Source: Cycas panzhihuaensis (lineage: Eukaryota > Cycadophyta). From it: a stretch of DNA of 64,000 bases. This document shows, piece after piece, positions 1-15,894 of the stretch. The notes beneath the pieces are model-generated. The model had not been told where the DNA came from. It saw only the letters and a program-made list of their open reading frames with translations, and did not search any database. The DNA lies in the NCBI GenBank assembly GCA_023213395.1, contig CM041465.1:153767741-153831740 (forward strand). Reading direction: 5' to 3'. A program made the translations under genes and the position numbers. Numbering within the stretch: the stretch's first letter is position 1; each line of letters begins with the position of its first letter.

Positions 1-70
1 TTTTTCTTTAAAAATTTACAAAATTTCCTTAACTTTTCTATCTTTATTAGGGTGTGCAAAGGTTGTTTGG

Positions 71-1570
71 TGTTAGGTTTGTTTAAAGTTGTAAAACTTG
101 CACCTTGTAACTTTTGCAACATTGAAAACACATACATCTTTGTGGCAACTTGTCATTCACATCTTTAGCTTTTGTCACATTAGCCTTGCTTACTACCTTG
201 GTGCTTGGGCACCGTGGAGTGTCGTAGACTTGGAGGATTAGCTATTCTGATACTAACTGCACCCCTTCCTCCTCCTTATCCCTTTTGATATTTCTTGCAA
301 AGCTAACGTAAAAAGGGAATTGAAAGTTGGTTTTGTTATAGATATTTATTTAATTTAGATAGCTTGCATTGTAATGTTCCATACATTGCATATATATACA
401 TATATATCCCTTATGCTCTAGCAGCCTCATGAAAGGGCATACATTACTTGGTTGCAGGTTCCCTTCTCACCGTACATGGAGAAGGAGGAAGGCATTCTAA
501 TCTGGCCACTCACATTTGGGAGTAGTATGAAGAAAGTAGATGTGATAAGGGGATAGCGCTCCTTCACCTGTCCAAGCTCTAGGTACACTCCTCATTCCCT
601 TTTGTCCTATTCCTCTCACATTATTTTATTTGTCCCCATATATCATACCTAAAAGAAAAGAGAATCTGCATATATCATCCACACTTAGTTAATTTGCTTG
701 CCTACTCAATAAAAGTGAATCAAATAGGGACCATACCCATTGCATGTCTATTTGTTGCATGTTTCCTTGAGCTTACGTCCCTTGCATGCATCTTGCCTCA
801 CATACCATTTCTTTGCCAATCCCTCTCTTTTTTCTTTGCATTTAAAAATTAAAAGAGAGTGAGGATATGCACGATTGAACAAATGAGTGGTTTTATTTAT
901 GTTGTTCCTTTCCTTCTTTTAAGAGAGAACCCATCTTGCATAGAAGAACACAACACCATATAAACAACCTCTTCCCCATCCACGTTGCATAACAACCTAC
1001 ATGCAAAAGAATTAGAACTTTTCCATTGTCACCTTACATCCCTAAAACTATCTTAGATGTAGAGTCTTAAGGGCATCCCTCCTTTAAGGCCCCGCTTCTC
1101 TCTTTGTTCTTTATTACACTTATTACAACTAAGTAACCTTAGTGTAATCTTTGAGTCAATTCTACACCCATAAGATTGGTCACCTCTCCATTCCTTCATG
1201 AGTACACACTGCTTCTGCCTCTTACCTAGATCCACCCCTTTCATATCTTTTCCTATGCGAGGAGCTCTTCCCTTGCTCTTTCTCTCCTCCTTCCTTCGGC
1301 CATCCAAGGACAGGAGGGCATCTTTTGGGGTTACTCGGGAAACTGAGGATCTCCCTCACTTACCTATCGCTCCAAACCGAAGTAGAGTCACCTCAAAAGT
1401 AGTTCACGTGCTATTTGCGGGTCCTGAACATATGTTCCGATGCACAAATGCCCTTTATAGGTATTTGCTTTTACTTGCCATCATAGGTCCTTAGCTACCA
1501 CAATTTTGATAGTTTGGCTTGACCTCGTCTAAATATAATTACCCCCTCCACCTTGAAGGTGTGATTCTAC
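71..1570 (+). repeat. R1 5' LTR
   Basis: This aligns by eye along nearly its whole length with 13537-15172. The start is placed where both copies share TTTGG followed by TGTTAGGTT. The end is placed after ATTCTAC, where the two copies diverge and a degenerate primer-binding site begins here. The short TA run at 386-409 corresponds to a much longer run in the 3' copy, which explains most of the length difference. Small open frames within it (for example 1198-1494) are not regarded as genes. Borders are good to about 10 bases. Confidence 0.85.
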
Positions 1571-1588
1571 TAGTGACCAAACCGGGGA
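1571..1588 (+). promoter_or_regulatory. Possible R1 primer-binding site (tRNA-Asp type), degenerate
   Basis: Directly after the LTR end, the 18 bases ending in CCGGGGA match the tRNA-Asp-type primer site used by several Tat/Athila elements at about 11 of 18 positions, mainly in the distal part. The position is exactly right but the match is weak, so the tRNA assignment is tentative. Confidence 0.35.
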
Positions 1589-1767
1589 CCTGCCAGTAAG
1601 GGATTAATCCTTCTCCCTTCCTATTGGTACTACTTCCTTCTTGGTAGCTCTCTTTGGTTTCTTGGGAAGCCCCCAATGCTCACACCCCTACTATCTCTTT
1701 CTTCCAACCTGTAGGCAAAAATTGTATGTGGTGATTCTCATGTCGCTTATGAGGCCTTGCCCCTTTA

Positions 1768-4394
1768 TTGGAAGATCTCTTTTATTTTCCCCTTCCTTCA
1801 TCGCATTTTGATTTGACCATGGAGGGATTCCCTTTGGATTTGGAATATCATACTTACATATCTGAATCTCATGAGCCTTCTACCTCTTTCCAAGGGCCCA
1901 CCCAAGAGGGTGAGAACCCTATCACTTACTCGAGTGAGCAAGGCCACCCACAAGTCCACCACCTCTCTACTTATGAGGTGGAGGCATCCTCTCCATTAGA
2001 GTGCCAGTATTTTGGGGGTGATCCTCATGAGGATCACCCTATGGGGTCCGCCTCATATGAGGACATCTCTACCTCTTATGATCAGGTAGACACCCCTCTC
2101 GTAGATGTCGTTGAAGCACTAAACTAGTGCTTCCAAGCTGGTCAACTTCAATAACATCCTAAGTGGTTGGAGGATATCCTGCAAAGCATTGTGCTTCCTT
2201 CCTCTACATCTGCTCCTCCTCATCCATCCCGTTCAACTCCCTTATCTACCACAAGGGTGTCCCTTGCTTCATCCTCCTCTCCTTATGGTCCGTGCTCCTT
2301 AGGTACCACCCAAGGTATATCCTTTTCCCAACTTAGGATGAGTATACCTCTTTTAAGGCAAATAACAACACCCCAACCTACCATTGTATATATGCCTCTT
2401 GTTAGATCTAGGGAACCCGCATGTGTCCCTCCTACTAGCCATGTGGTGCCCCTCCCCACACATTACCAACTATAACTTAGGGATCCTTCCCTTTACGTGT
2501 CTCTAGGTTACACTTCTCAACCATGGGGGCATGGCAAGGGAAATCCTCTTCTAGCTTATGGGGTAGACCCTTTGCACTCGTATGGTATTGCACCACCCAC
2601 GGGCAACCCATGCAGGCAAAACCTCGTTCCTCACCCTATCGCTCCATCCTCTTATGCCTTCTCATATGTTGCACCTTCATAAGGAGGGAAAGCCTCATCC
2701 CAAGGTACTATCTCTCAATCTCTTTTCCAACAAGGGGCATTTTCGTAAAGGGGGATAGGTCCCTCATACCCATCTGCTCCTATGCAAATACCATCAAACT
2801 GGGATTGGCTCCTTCCCATCAAATGAGAGGAGGTTCATACCCTCTTTCGAACCAAATCTCTCAAGGAGGATTTGGGCAACCTTGTCCACCTCCTCTTCCA
2901 TCTCTCGTCAATCCTATGGTCTAGTCAAGGGCAAGCCCCTTTATGGACTATAGATCAACACCCCTATCTATTGAGGTGCTAAGGGCCAATTTACTGACGC
3001 ACCCTCCTGAGGTTCCCAAATTTGATGGAACCTCATCACAAGACCCAACAGAGCATATCCATAGCTTTTCTATTGCATGCATCGATTATAGGGCTTATGA
3101 CTATATCTTTATAAAACTCTTCCCACGATCCCTTCAAGGTGATGCCCTCAGGTGGTTCTACCACCTACCAGCATATTCTATTTTTTCATTCTAACAACTC
3201 ATGGATGAATTTGTCAATTATTTTGACGTAGCTCCTCCTTTCGAGAATGGGATGAAAGCTCTTTTGTCTCTTAAACAAGGTTACGATGAGATGAATTATA
3301 ACTTTATGAGATGTTTCCATGACCTACTTCACTCCACCAAGGAAACCCTACTTAAGGAGTTGAAGAGAGACCTCTTTGTTAGTGCCCTCTGCCCAGAAGT
3401 CCACGTCGAAGTCCTTAAAATAGGGGCAACAATGTGTGAATCTACCACAGCCAAGTGCTTAGTGCATGAGGCCATTGAGATCCAGGCAGGTCTCAAGAAG
3501 CCTCTCAAGCCCTCAGAATGACATGAGGCACCTCCACCACCCCATCAAACTAAAGTCCAATAGTTGCCTAGGTCTTCTTCTCACTTGACGGAAGAGACCC
3601 TAGACCCCATTACTTTTGATATACATTCATTTAAATGTACCATGAAGGAGCTTAAACTCTGAGCCCCTTCATCCCCCTCCTCACACAGACTAGTCCACCA
3701 AGCCTCTCAAGCCACTCCCGAAAAGGGAAGTAATGCCCAATCTTCTCAAATTAGGAAGCTAAATTCCTCCCTGGAGAAGAAGTGGTGTTCCATCCACAGG
3801 GAGTGTTTTTACGAAGATTCGTAATACCGAGCCCAGTACCCTAGAGCCACCCCACAACATGATTGTTCTCCCAAATGGGCGTTTAGGCCCAACCTATACC
3901 AACCCATCCATAAAGATCCTTTCCCCAAACATGAGGAACATGATTGTAATAACCAACAAAAGGGTAATCGAAATAAAGGGAGGGCCTTAAACCCTCACCC
4001 TTCGCAAGCCAAAGGGAAGGGTGCAAGTAACTCATCCTCTTCTTTTGGCTCTCCTGACCATCGCATTCCTTCACCCTCTTCATCCTAAAACAAGGGAAAG
4101 AGAGTCATTTCGATACTTGAGACAATGTTGTTATATGCCTTAACTTGGTCCCAAGCAACTAAAGAGGCAAGTAGTGCCTCTTCTTCCATGCCTAAGCTTG
4201 ATCCTCTTCTAGAAGTCCCTCTCCCAAAAATCCCTACATTTTCCAAGACTGTTCCCATGCGCTTGGGTTGTTACGATTTTCAAAGGGTGCTTCCCCAACC
4301 TACTGCGAAGGGACAACCCTTCTCTATCATTAACGAACTTCACACCATTGTCACGAGGATGTCCTTGATGGGTGTCTTGAAAAGTTTTCCTAAG
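1768..4394 (+). pseudogene. gag: R1 gag (retrotransposon gag domain), decayed
   Basis: Gag forms the particle in which reverse transcription takes place. The N-terminal stretch (1768-2682) is Ser/Pro/His-rich and lies in one frame. A frameshift near 2700-2820 moves to the frame that holds the gag core and continues into protease. The core (2943-3521) shows VPKFDGTSSQDPTEHI, then GDALRWFYHLPAYSI, then ALLSLKQGYDEMNYNF, the usual order of this family in Tat-like elements. The C-terminal part (3522-4124) is Ser/Pro/Lys-rich, and no CCHC zinc knuckle was found. Stops include TAA at 3192 and TAG at 2922. It cannot make protein as it stands. Confidence 0.8.
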
Positions 4395-5520
4395 TAACAT
4401 ACTCTTTTTCTTAAAGCTCTTAGCCAACAAGATGCTTCCATCCATGTTGTAGGCACCACCTCTCATGGACCACTTATCATCTCATTTAACCCTTGAGATC
4501 TCCTGTCTCCCAGTGAATGGGAGAAGCTTTTGTATTACCGATTGGTCATTTCCATTGACACTTCTAATTTTATTACAAAGAGGACCATGATAGATAATGG
4601 CTCCCTGGTTAATGTTATGCCTGTGTGCATACTTAAGGAGCTAGGCATAGTAGCTCTTTAGTCCATCCCTTGGAAATACTAAGGATATGACGGGACTGAG
4701 AAGTCCCCCTTAGGGATAGTCTCCCTTTCGCTCACCTTAGAAGGTAAGGCCGTTTCTATTGATGTTGTTGTACTCGATATTGATGTAGAGTACAACCTCA
4801 TATTGGGCCGACCATGGCTCGACCAAATGGGAGCTATTTGCTCCTCACATTGGTGGTAACTAAAATTTGTCCATGAAGGATGAGTTAAAGTTATCACCCA
4901 TGAGCCTTTGCCATCTCACACTTCTCATCTAGCCTTCCAGGTTATCTTTGATGATAAAGATAGTGATCCTGAGGAGGTTATCCCTTCCATATGATTCCTT
5001 TTTTAGGAGGCTAACCTTCATCCAACCAAACCTATGCTTTGTCATGAGCCAAACCTAGTTAGGTTTGCCCCTATTAGCATGGGTAGTTACGGTTACCTAG
5101 ACATCATGTGTGACTCTGAGTTGGATAGCGAGGGCCATGAGCCCCCTCCTTGGCATGTCGCCTTGGTTTCACGCATATCCAGGGAGATAACCTGATCGGA
5201 TATTCCCTCGTCTCTTCATTCTACATTACCTCCTGAGCCAATGGTTTCAAACCAACCACTTCTTTCACCTTCTCGCCCTCCCTGAGTGGCTTCACATAGG
5301 CGTTTACACCAATGCACCACTCGTAGAGGCATTTCTTCTTCACACTCTAGGTCCTCACCCAGGACTAGAGCCAACACTACTCAGATGCAACCTTGCCATG
5401 CGATTTGTCACATGTTAGGTCCATCGCACTCATTTAGTTCTGACCAAAACCATTTTACTTATAGGCCTAGCCACATAGGGCCTACCATTCATCATCCATC
5501 TCTATTTTATGTGTGACTAC
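4395..5520 (+). pseudogene. R1 aspartic protease and downstream linker, decayed
   Basis: The retroelement protease cleaves the gag-pol polyprotein. In the same frame as gag, RTMIDNGSLVNVMPVCILKE lies at about 4582-4641. The usual D-T/S-G active site reads D-N-G. About 50 codons later YNLILGRPWLDQMGA (from 4791) matches the conserved second half of Tat/gypsy proteases. The frame then runs through a Ser/Pro/His-rich linker to about 5516, broken by stops. Reverse transcriptase normally follows at this point, but none is recognisable. Confidence 0.75.
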
Positions 5521-5939
5521 CTCTATCCCTACATAGATTAGGTGCACCTATTTCTCTTTTTCATACTCTAAAATGAGCCTAAACTACCACCCTAAGCGCA
5601 TCCCCATTCCTCCTGATCACGGGCAGAATGGCAGCTTAGGGTGACTTTCCTACTCTTTCCAGGTTCCTCCTATGCCACCTTTGGGTTTCCCTTCCCTGGG
5701 CGACTTTCCCTCCTAATTGGGCGTGTGGTCCTTATCGCTCCCAAGCCTGGAAGCATTCCCCAACTAGGATGGCATGATTGAGTGCCGTTACTCCCTCTCC
5801 TACTAGCACTTCCTTTGCATATCCTACTATACTCCTATGATTGATGTGTACGACTCCCCATCTCTTAGCCCCATATATGCCTATCACCTACAGTTGTGGT
5901 GATCATGTGTGCCCGCTAAGAGTATGGCCCTATATGGAA
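5521..5939. other. R1 stretch without recognisable coding
   Basis: The sequence is C/T-rich like the rest of R1. Hand translation in the gag-protease frame gives Pro/Ser-rich residues with stops and no domain. It lies where reverse transcriptase should begin. Confidence 0.5.
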
Positions 5940-8600
5940 GGAAGTGTATTCATAACTCGAATAATCTTGTAATACAAATCATATAACAATCAACCCAAAA
6001 TCATCATGATCTATAGCTCCTCATGAACCTGTGCACCCATACACATATATACATAAATATATGTATAAGCCATACAAGCAACGAAATATACTATCATAAC
6101 ATCATCATTATACATCAAATAAGGTGCCAATGGCCCCACCCATATACATAAAAAATAATAATGAATCATATCATACAGATGGTATGGTACATCATCTGCA
6201 GGAAGCTGGATCCTTATAGGGAGGAGTATAATTATGTGGTAATATATGGTGACTCCCTAGAGGTTCAGTGATTTCCCAATCAAAACTAAGCACACCGTGC
6301 TCTCCAATGCTCCTATCCTCATGGCGTGTCATCTGTTGGTCAATGTAATCCCTCCCTAGGGGACCGCATACCTCCTAGGCTTCTCGTGTGCCTCTGGGAT
6401 CTCTCCACCTCGCTCCCCTCCTCTCAAGACCTCCTTCGGGTCACTGCCATCATGTGGGTATGAGTCTTGCTCCTCGACAACCTCACGACCAACTAGTCTA
6501 CCAGCTGATCGTATTGCACCTAGATACGAACCCTCTCTCCCTCTACTCCTCGAAGTCTCTCCTCCATCCCTAGAGCCTCTACCCCACCCCTTGGAGTTGC
6601 TCCTGCAGAACGGTCACTCTGATGTGACCCTCTACATCACCACCTACTCCTCTACCTTTAGCCTCCAACACTTGGACTTGACCTCGTAAGGCATCTGTAT
6701 CTGCTTGGGTCTCATTCAGCTCCCTCTATAGTTGTCCCACCCTCACCTAGTGCTCCTGGGACTCCCTTACTAGTATGTCCCTAACCCTGATTAATAGGGT
6801 CAATACTACTATGTCTACCCTCGTTGATTGTGGCTCCTGTCCAGCCTAGATGGAAGGTTGCCCCTCCAGATACACCTGGGGGAATACCTCCTGGACTACT
6901 ACCTCCATCAACCTTCCCATATCCACTACTCCTGCAAAGTCAAATGTGACACATATCAATCCACATATCCATATACATATCAAACCATCAAAACTAAATC
7001 AAAGCAAACTATCTAAAAGCTTGATAGTCAAAGGATGGGAGGAAATGGTAGTGTCTCACCTCTAGGGATAACTGGCTCCTCCGCTTTGGTGATTATCACC
7101 TCCTCGGGGCCTCCCTCGATCGTTGGTACCTCCTCCTCCTCGGTTACCACCTCACCAACATCCTGGCCTACCGGGGAATCTCCTCCCCCCCCCACTACTA
7201 CCTTTACTATTGCTACCACTGCTCAAGCTCTCCTTACCACCCTTAGTCTCCAGACTGGTATGCAGGGTGGCCTGCCTCTCCCTACAGCTCGTTAGGGATA
7301 TACCTCTCCTCCTCCATTTCCCGAAGGCCTTACCTCACCTCCTGCGGTCTGTGATGGACCTCCCTCATCACCAGCTATTCTCGATGGGCCTACCCCATCA
7401 CCCCCATCACCATCATCATCATCATCGCCACTTCTAGGACCACCTCCTTCTCCTCTTGCTCCTCCTGCTCCACCTGCCTCATCATCATTATCCCACTTTA
7501 TCCCTCTATATAGATCTGTTGTATAGTCTGACATGGTGAGGAGGTCTAGTGATATCACCTCCACCGAGTGCTAGATATGTGCCTGATCCTCGGTCCCTCT
7601 AAACTGAGTCTGCCATCTGTGTACCATGGGAGCCCATGCCGAGATAGGGTGCAGTCCTCATGGTGGTGCTACTGCTCCAAAATGATAAAAAAACTAACAC
7701 TACAACAACATACTATAGGAGGATCCTCCTCTCCCTATCATCTTGATAGCATCTAGTTGGGTGACCATGTTCGCCACTATCGAGTGGCCCAATCCAACCT
7801 CTCCTTAGCCTCACATATCCTAACCATCTCCATCCATTCACTAAGGATATCTCTATAGTTTTGTTTCCAAGAGATCCGAAACATAATGCCCAATGTAATC
7901 AACTCAATCACCCTATGAATGCATGACATAACCATAGTTTAAATAGGTATCCCATGCCTCTCCCACCTATCCTAGCTTGTGAAGAATATGGTTGCCTCCC
8001 TGTGTGCAGCATCATTGCTAGCTAATGCCCTTAGCGATGCTGGTTCTCGTCCCGCCAGTACTCCCAAGATCCTTCGGATGTCCCATGCTGTGATAGTGAT
8101 CTCCTCTACCTAGGGGAGGTGGAATACATGCCATCTATGATCCTACTAGGAGACATTGGCTAGAGGTGTACTGTGGTATCATGATAATCTTTAGTAATTT
8201 GCATCTCCCTAGGGTCTGCCTATCTCCCTGAGTTAGCATCTCAATAAAACTCATCATTGCAACACCTATGTTTTCATGATTGTCTACCATGATAACTGCT
8301 TACAAAACACTCAACAACCAATTAGAATAACTCTGCATCTGCCTACCTATCCTTAGGCTACGTCTTTCCCCCATCCTGGGCTGAATTTGGCACCTCTCTG
8401 GCCCCCTTTCCTTCTTTTCTGCTTTTGGATCTCTGCCTTGCATCAAACTTTCTAGCACCACAAAGTTTAACTAGGGCCTTACTAAGATTTCAACCTATCC
8501 TTAGTGAACCCATAGTAAACTCCAAGGCACTGCCAATTTTCCTATGGGGCTAGCTACACCCCCTATAAAGTAGGGGTTATGCCCAAAAAACCCAAACTTT
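5940..8600 (-). pseudogene. Antisense plant-mobile-domain-like frame inside R1, decayed
   Basis: Read on the minus strand, HVFHLP is followed by EEITITAWDIRRILGVLAG (8050-8106). This is the pattern that opens the plant mobile domain (phe-His-Leu-Pro, then E-x-T-I/V-T, then a D-V/I-x-x-I/L-x-G-L/V stretch). The same strand reads on with few stops through a Trp/Arg/Glu-rich helical stretch (7741-7980), an acidic Gly/Asp-rich stretch (7292-7564), a Glu/Val-rich segment (7028-7219) and a Leu/Gln/Glu stretch with coiled-coil character (6601-6740). A frameshift lies just upstream of the core near 8150, and several TAG stops occur, often at Trp-like positions. Plant mobile domains occur in host proteins such as MAIN/MAIL1 and in extra frames of some gypsy elements. 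Start and end are approximate. A captured host gene of another family is the alternative. Confidence 0.55.
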
Positions 8601-8980
8601 TTGCCCAAATGAGCCACACTCAGGCCCATTGGGACCAAGGCTACCTAATACCCTAGTCCTCCCTCTCTCTAGACCCAAATTGGGCTCCATAAGATTCCAA
8701 TTCATCCTTAAGGGGCCAAAAATTACTATAAAAACATATAAAAACTCATTAATTTTAAATGACAAAATGAGGTGGCGATGGGACAATCCACTCACTGGAT
8801 CTAGTCTTGCGACAACCATCTCATCATCCTAGTCCTATTGGTTGTCTCCTCACACTAATCCGATGGTCCAATCTTTCTCCGCGTGCCTTCGAAGTTGGAC
8901 AACACTCTGCTACGTAAGGGAAAGGGCTCTAAATCGATCGCAAGCCCGTGAAAATGACATCCATTTTCGCCGAGTTTTCC

Positions 8981-8987
8981 TTATATA
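8981..8987 (-). promoter_or_regulatory. Candidate TATA box for the antisense frame
   Basis: On the minus strand the sequence is CTATATAAGG, a good plant TATA box. It lies 5' of the antisense frame, about 0.4 kb upstream of its likely N-terminal part. TA-rich strings are common in this window, so the function is inferred from position only. Confidence 0.3.
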
Positions 8988-9490
8988 GGCAGGAGCCCTG
9001 ATGGACACTTCCTTTATTTCTCCTACCGTGATAGCCCTCAAGATCGCCTCTTTGCCCACATCAACTTCACCTTCTAGTTCCCTCCCTCATTTTGCCTATG
9101 TGGCCTCCTTTTTCTTCCACCCCTTAAGTGCATTTATGATGACCCCTTCAGTCTTCTGAAGGTCCTTTTCATCTTGATTTTCATACAATCCTAAAACATA
9201 CCCATGTTTATACTAATTTGGGTCATTTCATCATCTTGAATCTATTTTCGCTACCCATTCGATCGTTTGGGGCCCTTAAAGGAAGTGCCTCCCTCATCTA
9301 AGACGTCACTTTACTCTTTCTTGCGACTTTTGGGATCCCACAGGGGCCTTTCTAGCCACTGTTCCTTCCACTTTGATTACGCTAGTCTCTGCGTCCCTGG
9401 GTAGCCTCCTTTTAGGGCTCTCCTATCCTTCATAGTCCTAATTATAGTCTTTTGAGTCTTTCATAGCCCCAGTGCTACCTTCCATTCTCA
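8988..9490. other. R1 spacer between antisense frame and RNase H
   Basis: C/T-rich sequence without a recognisable domain on either strand. It separates the putative antisense promoter from the sense RNase H. Confidence 0.4.
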
Positions 9491-9970
9491 TTGACCCCAA
9501 CATCAGCTTGCTTTCTAATCTATATCATAGAGACATTTGCTTCCCTTACCATGGCATTGCTCATCTTCACCGATGATGGAAGCTATAGTGACCCAGGCCC
9601 TTCTACTACTGCGTGGATCCTTTGTGACCCCTTTGGATATAACTACACGTATTCTAGAGTCTTCCTCCCTAAGGCCACCAATAACGAAGCTAAATATACA
9701 GCCATTATTGAATCCCTTACCGATGCACTCTATTTCCACCGCAGACCCATCATTCTCGTCTACGACTCCTAGGCTGTGGTGTCTCATCTCACCCATGTCT
9801 ACTAGGTGTATTGCTCATGCTTGACAACCCTCTCCTTGACCACCAGTTCTTTGTTGTCATATTTTTCTTCCATTGATATATGACATATCGCTTAGGACCA
9901 TAACACTATGGCAGGCAACCTCGTTCATCTCATCCTCGAGCATCACCTCCCTATCCTTGATGGCCCCCCT
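9491..9970 (+). pseudogene. R1 Tat-type RNase H
   Basis: The 93-residue open frame (9491-9772) carries TDDGSYSDPGPSTTAW, then LPKATNNEAKYTAIIESL, then IILVYDS. These are the blocks of the second, archaeal-like RNase H of Tat elements, which degrades RNA in RNA-DNA hybrids. The acidic residues expected to bind metal are all present (Asp28/29, Glu66, Asp92). After a stop and frameshift the C-terminal part continues to about 9970, with HNTMAGNLVHLILEHH as the usual post-catalytic segment. Elsewhere this domain follows reverse transcriptase and the first RNase H; here both are missing. Confidence 0.75.
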
Positions 9971-11983
<2,013 letters not shown>

Positions 11984-13536
11984 GTTAACATTTTGTTGCC
12001 AGCATTGACCATCGTGTTACACTTCCAAGCAGCGAGGCTCTATTGGCAAGGGGGCAGTGTTTCTAGGCTACTGGGAATGGACATAGACGAGTTGACTCAG
12101 GTAAGTATAGGTATGCTTCTATCCCTTTCCTTTGACAATTCTAAAAGGGTAAATTGAAGCATGTTTTTACATTACATGATTGTTTGGTTCATTGCATGAC
12201 TATTATGGATCTGTTGCTTAATCATATTGTATTATACCACTTTAGCCTATGACGATCTAGGGATATGCATCGCATGGCACTCTACAACCTTCCTCCATAT
12301 CTCCACCTTACCCACAAGCACCAATTGGATTTTCACATTGCCCATTGACATACGTTGACCCCTAGCAACTTGCCTAGGCATGGTTGGTATCTCTTCACTT
12401 ATTTATTAACTTCTTGGGAACTCCTCACCCTTGGTTTTTTGCCTATCATGAGTTTCTCTAGTCCTATGACTATCCCCTACCACCTGGATAGAGTGCCATG
12501 CCCCTTATGTCTGAAGTGCCCCTTTATCTCTGAGTGCGTAAGCCTCCTTTTGTTATTTTTATGTTGCACCATGATAAAGATTACAGTACTACCACAAACT
12601 TTGTAGTACTGCAAAGTTTACTATGGGGCGACTATCACACATCATTTTTTTAAATCTGCTCTGGATAATTTTTCATTTATTACAAAATTTCCATGTGGCA
12701 GAGACATATTCCCGGCCCAAGATGAATCCCAATCGCATGATTGAGCTAGGGTTGGGTTTAAAAGCTAAAAAGGCCCTCATTTCTTCCTATTGCACTCTAA
12801 AAAAAACTCTCTCTCACTCACTCTTCACACCTTCCTATAAAAATACCCTACAAACATATGACATATTAACTTTCCAACCTGAGATCAACCCTCTACAACT
12901 CTAGATCCATAATAGTAGGCCTACAACAAGGCTGCCTCAAGGAAGGACGCACTCCAAGTTCACCATTAAGTACAAATATCTCTTCTTAGTCTAATTTTTG
13001 CCTCTGGACTATATCTCCTTTAGGGTTTCACTTGTAAACCCTATAGAGTAGGCCCTCCTCTGTCTTTTTTCAGGTAGACTAACCTCTGATCTACCTATAG
13101 TAGGTACTCTTCCTCTACCATTTTGCTTTTTCTCTTTTCAAATATTTAAAAGTTATTTATATGTCTTCCATAACACCTATTTCCTCTGATTTTTCTTACT
13201 CCACACAAGAGGAAAACCCTCTTTTTCTTGACTGCTCATTATTTCCATCTAGCCCTCCCCTAGTTTCTCTAAGGAGGCAGTAAGGAAGAGGTCATAAAGC
13301 AGAGTGAAAGTAGCAAAGGTGGGTCCCGTACCCAACAATCCTTCTCCTCAAGGGCAGTCCCCTTCTCTCCCTTCCTCTTCCTCCTTCGTGCTTCCCTTGG
13401 GTTTCCAAAGGGCTACCGGAAGAGGGGTTGCCACTGGGAGTAGCACATACAACCTATTATTGTGCTTGTTTTCAATTTTGTAGGCCTTATATCAGCAAGA
13501 ATAGCAGCCCCAAACTAAACCCTACCCATCATTTGG
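11984..13536 (+). other. R1 3' internal region, non-coding
   Basis: This lies between the satellite and the 3' LTR. Neither strand translates to a recognisable domain. A perfect plant 5' splice-site consensus (CAG|GTAAGT) occurs at 12098-12106, and a purine-rich run (AAGGGGGCAG) near 12049. Integrase should sit in or before this stretch in a complete gypsy element but was not found. Confidence 0.45.
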
Positions 13537-15172
<1,636 letters not shown>

Positions 15173-15174
15173 CT

Positions 15175-15835
15175 ATCAATAAGGAGAACTAATTATATTT
15201 GGTAGAATTTGCATATAAACATTATGCCCACTTGTCCTTGGAAATTAGCCTATTTTAGGCTCTATGTGGAAGGAGGTGTAATAGACCCCTAAGTTAGAAC
15301 AACCTGGAAGACATATATGCTTTAGGTTTAGACATAGTATAGGAGATAAAGAAGTAAGTGATTATCATCTAGAAGTAACTAAATGTAGCCCAAGATAGAC
15401 AAATGAGCTATGTAAACCTAAAGTGAACAACCAAGGAATTCTATGTTGGTGACTATATATTCTTATGGGTGAGGCCTAAACATAGTTCCATAAGTTTAAG
15501 GACTTATAAAAAGCTTTTATGGCCCTTTGAAAATATTAAAAAGGTTAAGCTCAATTACTTATAAGCTTACACTCCCACTAAACATGCGAGTATATAATAT
15601 ATTATACATTTCCTTATTTAAAAAGCATGTTCTAGATTCAAAGTATATATTAGATTATACTAACTTGGTGGTAGGACTAAGCTTAGAGTTTGAAGTAAAG
15701 CCATTCATAATTCTAGACAATAAGGAGAAGGTATTAAGAAATAAGACCACTAGGCAAGTAAAAGCCTAATGGAAACACTTGATACTATAAGAGGCTAATT
15801 GGGAGTTAAAGGAAGAAATGATATAGTAATACCTA
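15175..15835 (+). pseudogene. T1: integrase C-terminal part and chromodomain of a Tekay/Del-like gypsy element
   Basis: Integrase inserts the cDNA; the chromodomain of chromoviruses helps choose chromatin targets. The first frame shows VEFAYKHYAHLSLEISLF, then LCGRRCNRPLS, then FYVGDYIFLWVRPKH. A frameshift near 15500 leads to NILYISLFKKHVLDSKYIL (within 15527-15769), then ILDNKEKVLRNKTTRQVKA and EANWELKEEM. These are the ordered blocks at the end of Tekay/Del-type integrases, including the chromodomain-like tail. The catalytic core is absent because the fragment begins directly at the R1 border, as expected if R1 inserted here. Stops occur in both frames. Confidence 0.8.
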
Positions 15836-15894
15836 TATTTATTTATAGTATAATAAATGGCATTGAGATGATAATTTCTTTAAGTGGATAGGGA

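Noticed and set aside
1198-1494. 98-codon open frame in the R1 LTR
   Set aside because: It lies within an LTR, the frame is broken in the other copy, and it resembles no domain.
7035-7437. Plus-strand Pro/Leu/His-rich frames of 86 and 104 codons
   Set aside because: They are the antisense of the acidic and Gly-rich part of the mobile-domain-like frame.
5521-9490. Possible reverse transcriptase of R1 in the sense direction
   Set aside because: No RT blocks such as a YxDD motif or flanking conserved segments were found in any plus-strand frame read.
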